From NCBI GenBank assembly GCA_027382625.1, contig JAJKFJ010012741.1, forward strand, positions 1-12,054: a stretch of 12,054 bases of DNA. The letters run 5' to 3'. Positions 6,685 through 12,054 of the stretch are shown piece after piece; the first letter of the stretch is position 1; each line of letters begins with the position of its first letter. A program made the translations under genes and the position numbers. The notes beneath the pieces are model-generated. The model did not search any database and was not told the DNA's origin. It was given only the letters and a program-made list of their open reading frames with translations. This stretch comes from Tetmemena sp. SeJ-2015 (taxonomy: Eukaryota > Ciliophora > Spirotrichea > Sporadotrichida > Oxytrichidae).

Positions 6685-8979
6685 TCAGTTAGTTTCGTTG
6701 ATGTTAAAGAGCTGTACAATTTTCTTCTTTTCAGATAGCTTCCTATTTAGGAGGCTCAGTTTCTCCTGCCTGACGATTATGTCCTCTTTCATATAACCTA
6801 TCTTGAATTAGATGTCTTCACACTCACTCCTAGTACGAGCTTTCTTCTCCTAATAGAGGGCTGCTATATATTAAGCCAGCCTGCTGCTCTACTCCCTATC
6901 AAACATGGACTAAGCCGAAGAACTAACATCATTAGTGGATTAAACTATTCTCCTTTTACTACCATCGCTATACTATTAGTGCTCGCTAATTTTACTATCC
7001 GCATCCTCCATCTTTATTTGTACTCCTCTTCTTGAAGCATTGCAACGTTAGATTTCATTAGAACTAACTTCAGGATGATCCATTTAATGCCGAGACCTTT
7101 TTTGTAAAAGTTCATTGTACCTTTTTTAGGGAGGAACCTAGGCAGCTTAAATATTCTGTCTATTCAATTATATGCTCGTAGTGATCACATTACTTGATAT
7201 TCCTAGATCTTAGTTAAGGATTTTAGATTGCTGATGTTTATTATTCACTGCAGATTCTTTTTTTTGAAATTTTCTATCTTTCCCTAAAATTTCGAGACTC
7301 CATATATTTTCAATTTCAAAGTTCGAGGGGAGTTTTTTCTCTTTGTATTTCTTTGATTACTTAAGCTCAATCTCAGCTTCTTAGTCCTTATTCTCTACAA
7401 AATTTTGGGCTTGATTTACGAATTCTGCAAGAGAAGAATTATTCAATTCTTCAGATAAGATGTTCAGTTTAGAGCTTTCTTCGTTTCCTCTTATAATTTC
7501 TAATTACTCACTTTAATTTTGAGCCTGCTCTACTATTTCAGACTATTCAATTTCTTATTAATACAACGACCTCTGTTACTCTGAGAAATTATTCTCTTAT
7601 TGTATAACTTAATTCTCAATCACCAATTCATTGTGATCTTCAGATTCCTTTAAATCTTGCTTTTCAAGAACAATTTTTTATTCTTCTGCAACAACATCCG
7701 CTTCAATTTTCTGCTCTTCTTCATTTATGGAATCATCGATAGCGCTTTACAGGTTAATTTTATTAATTTCACTATTAATTAGTTTGGTGATTTATTCCCC
7801 TTAGCCGTAATTACTTTCAAAATTAGAAACTTTCTCATCCATATTATCGATATACATAGATAAATCCTCCTCTCTTTGAACAGATTCTCTTTAACTGCTC
7901 TTTTCTTTATTTTCATCTTTGATATTTGCATTTTACTTGCCTGTTCTACTTTTCTCATGATTACTTTTTACTATTCTTTCCTCCTTAATCACAGCAGGAG
8001 GCCCATTCTTATCACACGCTTAAAAACTCATTTGTTCGGAATTTTCCACACTACTTTTATTGCCTTATTGCTTCGAAATAAACTTCTTAAAAGATTGATT
8101 AAGGTCTTCTTTCTAACTTTGCTTTTAATCTGCTGCTTATCTTTCAAGATTTTGCAGCTAAGTTTATTATTTTAACAAGTCACTATTTTGTTGCTCTCTC
8201 TTTGCTTGAGCTTAAGATTTGAGCGCATCTTTATTGTTTGCTGCTGCTGCTGTTTCTTTCACTTATTTTATTTGAGCATCATGAGAATGCTTCTGCTTAT
8301 TCTCTTCCATATTTTAGACAAGATTCTTAATGGCTGCAGCAGCAGCTAAAGCCTAATATTCAACAATTTTATAGTCTATCCCATTAAAGGTGTTAAAGCG
8401 TGAGCCTTTATAAGTGCTCTTCAATTTTTCCTTATGCTTATCAATCAAATGCCCACGTACTTGTTCTTTATTCTTAAAGAAATCTGCGCAATAAGTACAT
8501 TGGTACCACTTAACTATCTCATCCATTTCATTCTCCCTCCTTTTCTCTTTTTAGTAAGTGGGAGGCCTCTAAACTTCATCTATCTCCTTGGATATGTTAA
8601 GTGGCTACCTCTTCTCTTTACCTTGCTCCTTCTTGGTATTCTTAGAATAAGGAAATTTTGGAATATCTCTGCTTCGCCATCTATTGACATCTAAACTAAA
8701 ATCCTCATCATCCACTTCTTTATTATAATGCTGGCGATAGTGACTCTCAATTTAGTCAGATGCCTTCTACTTCGCCTCTCTCTTCTTCTTATTATCTGAT
8801 GAGGAAGGTGGTGCAAGATTATTATTGCTCTAGATACTTTGATCAACCTAATATTTAGTCTGTTGTATGGCCTGCTGATTAAATGAGGGGGGTACTTAGA
8901 ACTACTACTATTATTGATACTCAGCATTCTAGTTAAGTTAAGCCTACTATTGCTGATTAGTATATTCAGGTTAAAGCAT
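6685..8979 (-). CDS. C2H2 zinc-finger protein, Gln/Glu-rich, coiled-coil C-terminus (zinc-finger gene 2)
   Basis: One open frame of 764 residues from ATG 8979 to TGA 6687-6685 with TAA/TAG as Gln; an ATG at 9021 would add 14 residues and cannot be excluded. The N-terminus is Gln-rich (AEYQQQQQFQ), then charged. A single C2H2 finger lies at about 161-182 (C-x2-C-x12-H-x4-H, YQCTYCADFF to HLIDKH) and is followed by KEKLKS, echoing TEKLQR after the finger of gene 1, which suggests common descent. An Ala run follows (about 212-216), then a long Lys/Glu/Gln/Asn-rich region, and a C-terminal segment with heptad-like spacing (YIAALYQEKKAR, QEKLSLLNRKLSEKKK), likely a coiled coil. No AT-hook was seen. 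Probably a nuclear regulator or chromatin protein; function not established. Lacks introns and IESs. Confidence 0.9.
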
Positions 8980-9145
8980 AGTTGAAGATTTCCCAAAGCA
9001 TGAAAACTTATTGCTAAGCATTAAAATAAATATTATAAGAAGCTAAAAGCATTTTTAGGTTTAAGTTTTGAAATTATGCGAATACTTTAGGTGAATCTTT
9101 AAATCAAAAGACAGATAAAGAATAAATAGGCATCTCTTCTTCTTT
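8980..9145. other. Short spacer between zinc-finger genes 2 and 3
   Basis: 166 AT-rich bases (124 if gene 2 starts at 9021). They hold the 3' end of gene 3 and the promoter of gene 2. No named element can be supported. Confidence 0.5.
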
Positions 9146-11596
9146 TCATTTGTACTCATAGTTTTTTATAAAATCGATGAAACTATTTGCAAAGCGAGAC
9201 AATTACTGTCTTTCTTGTCTCTCACTTTCTAACTCTTACAATATTCTATCTAGTTTAGTGTTCTATAGATCAAGTTAAAGCTGTATATTTAGGTTGTTAT
9301 AATAAATTGTAGGCTCTTTTGCTTTCAAGTTCTATTGCAAAAGCTTATTTCCTTTTAAAATTTCAGCTGCAGAATCTTGCAGCTCTTCAAACTTGTTCCT
9401 AAGCTCACCTCCTCCTCCACCCACACTGCAATTCTTTAATTCGGAAGATTCCCTTTACTATTTAAGCTCGGCTTCGTATTTCTAAAGGTCTTTCTGATAT
9501 AGAGAGTCTTCGTTGTTGTTGTGCTCAGGGGAGGCGATTTCACCAGGATTGTTACAAATCAGAAGCTAGTTGTTAGAAGCTGAATACTGGTCGCTTAAGA
9601 TAGCCATTTATTGATTATTCTGAATTGAGGGCTGAAATGAGTGCACGCTATCCTTCACTCTCAAATCTTAGAAGGGGGAGTTCTTCCATCTGCTGCCAAA
9701 CTGCTAAACTCCGAACTCAGACTACTTAGAGAACCTTCGGTACTACTTTTGAAGCTAAAATTAACTACGCTTCTGAGGGGAAAAGGGATAAACTCTTTGC
9801 TGTGTCAAGTTTGAGCTTTAAGAAGTCTAGATTGGTGGCATAGGCTAGTGATTTTAATACTCTCTCTCATACTCAGGAGAGGAGAAATTTATCTAAGGAC
9901 TTGTGCACTTTATTAACTCCTGCTGGATCTCTTCCTCAAGATTTGGATGGTAACTACTCTGGTAGAAGGAATAGCTCGAGAATTCTTAATGACCTACAGC
10001 GAATGGTTCTCTCGCATTTTAGCTTCCTCTTTTCACAGTGTTAATTTAGGTGGAAATCTGCTCCTAACCAGCCGCAGATATATTGAGCTGAGATATTGAT
10101 TAAGAATTCATACGGTCACCGCAATGAATTGGCTGATGTTTTTTATCTCTAGAGGCTTATATTTAGCTGAAGGCTTGGAAATGCTGACTATTATCCAATT
10201 GCAAATCAGAAATCATTGAACTCAGACCCTTTCTATTTGTTAGTTGAGTTTCACAAACCTTTTCGTCTTAAGCACTATCTACTTATGGTTTATTTTCAAT
10301 TTATTAAACTGGGTGCTCTTCATTTAAGTCTTCTGTTTTTATCTATAATTAACTTTTAGGCTTTTACCATAGCTGTTTCCAAGGAGAAAAGTAAGGATCG
10401 TTTTTAAACTTCAATTTTTGTCCAATTTAAGACTTACTTGAGCTTGAATCAGAGCTTGAACTTTTTTTACTTTTACTGCCTGATGAGCTTGAGCTCCTTG
10501 CAGACGACTATTTTTTACTATTTCCCCAAGCTTACGAGGATTTCCTAGAAGGATTGCCTTTCTCATTTTAAGGAGCTACTAATTTTTTCTTGCTTTTACT
10601 TTTACTTACTTGAACCTCAACAGCTTTATTTTACTCCAGCTACTACTAGCCACTCTTTTTTTACTTTTAACTTTATTATAAATCTCTATTCTTTTCTTGA
10701 TCATCATCCTCTTGATCATCATAACTACTTTTTTAACTCTCTCTTTGTTTTACAGCTCCCTAGCTTAAACACTATTTCCTATTATCTTGCCTTTCGCTTC
10801 TACTTTTGTTTGTTTACTAATTATTTTTAAGGAAGTTGAGTTTGACTTAGACAAAGTCCACGTTCTCCTCAGCTGAAGTGCGACTAATTTAATGCTAGCG
10901 ACTTAAATGAGATTGCACGTTTTTTAGAGATGGGTATAGGTAATTCTTGGAGCAGTGAACACACTTGAACTAGCTCTCACCCTCCAATGCTTTGTCCTTA
11001 GATTTAGAGCTCTTTCTGTGCAAGTATTGACTCTGCTACCTTAAAAACTAGACACTGGATGATACCTCTGTTTTCCTTCCTGGCTTAGTTTTAATGAACT
11101 TCTACATCTCATCTTTTTCTAACTTGACTGATTAAATTTTTTCAAGCATCGACTTCATTAAGTCATTTGGGTCGACAATGCAACTCTCTAAACCTTAAGC
11201 GCTCCTCTCCCTAGACCATTCTTACTCTTCTTCCTTTCTAGTGTATTTTGACTTGCCACCATAACCTTTTTGCTCAGACTCTACCTTCACCTCTTGTTGC
11301 TAAACTTTTTCAATTTTGAATTATTACTTGTTGCCCTCTCCTTTATACTTCCCCAGCCTCCGCTTTGGAATGATGGAGGGAGCTGCTGTTCGTACCACCT
11401 TCTCTTCTTCTTCTCTTTTGGGTACTTTTCCAGTATTCTTCTTCTTTTCCTACTAAACTGAAGTTGTAGCATTATGCTTCTTCTTGCTCTACCCTCCCTC
11501 TTATTTAAGCAATTTTTGGCTGTAATTGCTCAGCTCTAAGGCCTCCTTGTTTATTCTCAAAAGCAGTTTCCTGTTCAGCTTTTGTTGACTCTTCAT
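9146..11596 (-). CDS. C2H2-like zinc-finger protein, Ser/Lys- and Gln-rich (zinc-finger gene 3)
   Basis: One open frame of 816 residues from ATG 11596 (an in-frame TGA lies 15 bp upstream) to TGA 9148-9146, TAA/TAG read as Gln. The basic N-terminus includes IIPKRRLGKYKG and an AT-hook-like KPGRK at about 171-175. The single finger at about 212-235 is FKCVHCSKNY to SHLSRQH, with C-x2-C-x14-H-x4-H, two residues longer than the classical loop. Then come an Asp/Glu/Gln patch, a Ser/Lys-rich stretch near 335-395 (ARSSSSSGSKSKK), a long Gln/Asn/Ser-rich region, a Gly run near 726-730 and a helical C-terminus (NLNIQLQLDLQNTKLDRI, then LESERQERQQ) that looks like a coiled coil. The layout matches genes 1 and 2. 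Function unknown; a nuclear DNA-binding role is inferred. Confidence 0.88.
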
Positions 11597-12054
11597 TCGT
11601 GCAAAAGAAAGTCAGTAGAATTTTTCTCAATAAAGTTATTTAAAAAGAGAGACTCTGCTTCTTCTTTCAAAGCAGGCCAAATATTTAAGCGTGGCAGCGC
11701 TATTACAAAATCCTGGTTTAAAACAAAGTTTTATAACAAGAAGAAGAATAATAATAATAATTATAATTATGAAATGAGTTTAAAAACTAATTCTGCGAGT
11801 CTCTTAATTACTTATATTCTTGTAGAAACGATTCATTGTTACAAATATTTGAAATTCCTTTTTAAGATAAATTCCCCCAATACATTTCCAATCTTGAATC
11901 CCTATGATGTTTGAGAATAATGATAACTTCTGCTGCAGTAGCAGTAATTTAAATAGAAGCAATATTAAAATGAGATCTTCGATTAGGAACACAAATAAAG
12001 CGCCTTTATTAATATCAGTAATTAAAAATAAACATCAAGTGTGATTTTCAGAGA
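11597..12054. other. AT-rich right flank, no supportable gene
   Basis: It holds the upstream region of zinc-finger gene 3 and otherwise low-complexity AT-rich DNA, including an (AAT)n-like run near 11746-11765. A minus-strand frame entering from the right edge stays free of TGA for somewhat over 50 codons, which is unremarkable with only one stop codon, and its composition is not protein-like. Plus-strand frames here are opposite-strand shadows or chance. Confidence 0.5.

Noticed and set aside
7876..8694. Plus-strand Phe/Leu-rich frames resembling membrane proteins
   Set aside because: They are complements of Lys/Glu/Gln-rich coding sequence of zinc-finger gene 2.
11287..11520. Alternative minus-strand frame in the N-terminal part of zinc-finger gene 3
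   Set aside because: It is open only because TGA is the sole stop; it does not connect to the zinc finger, while the chosen frame does without interruption.
4562..11596. Possibility that the zinc-finger genes are TBE-type transposon ORFs
   Set aside because: No transposase frame, no telomere-like terminal inverted repeats and no matching ORF sizes were seen in the window; a search against TBE proteins would settle it.

Overview
This window reads as germline (micronuclear) DNA of a spirotrich ciliate of the Oxytricha/Stylonychia/Tetmemena kind. There are two independent reasons. (1) Every real gene is open only if TAA and TAG are read as glutamine, with TGA as the sole stop; under the standard code all of them fall apart into short pieces. 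(2) One gene, a CRAL-TRIO (Sec14-like) protein on the minus strand, is cut by at least seven short, mostly AT-rich insertions. Each is bounded by a direct repeat of 4-8 bp, and deleting the insertion plus one repeat copy restores one continuous frame. That is the signature of internal eliminated sequences (IESs) with pointer repeats. Several pointers lack TA, so the Paramecium TA-bounded type does not fit.

Layout. 1-355 (-): 5' part of a GC-rich gene of unknown function that runs off the left edge. 607-1706 (+): ABT1/ESF2, an RRM-type ribosome-biogenesis factor, with one 37-bp GT-AG intron and one 37-bp IES-like interruption. 1891-4198 (-): the IES-interrupted CRAL-TRIO gene, starting with an MGNNCC lipid-anchor motif. 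4199-4561: AT-rich spacer. 4562-6526, 6685-8979 and 9146-11596 (all -): three head-to-tail genes of 654, 764 and 816 codons. Each has a single C2H2 zinc finger near the N-terminus, long Gln/charged low-complexity regions and a C-terminal coiled-coil-like segment; the first also has an AT-hook. 11597-12054: AT-rich, no gene that can be supported.

The contrast between the halves is the main point of interest. The left half (about 1-4200) holds genes broken by introns and IESs. The right half (about 4560-11600) holds 7 kb of tandem zinc-finger genes with neither, separated by spacers of only about 160 bp. One explanation is that the right half is a germline-limited gene cluster, never carried into the somatic nucleus and so free of MDS/IES structure; the alternative is an ordinary IES-poor macronuclear locus. 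No telomere-like C4A4/T4G4 repeat, transposon or RNA gene was recognised. All positions and frames come from hand translation; no database search was run.
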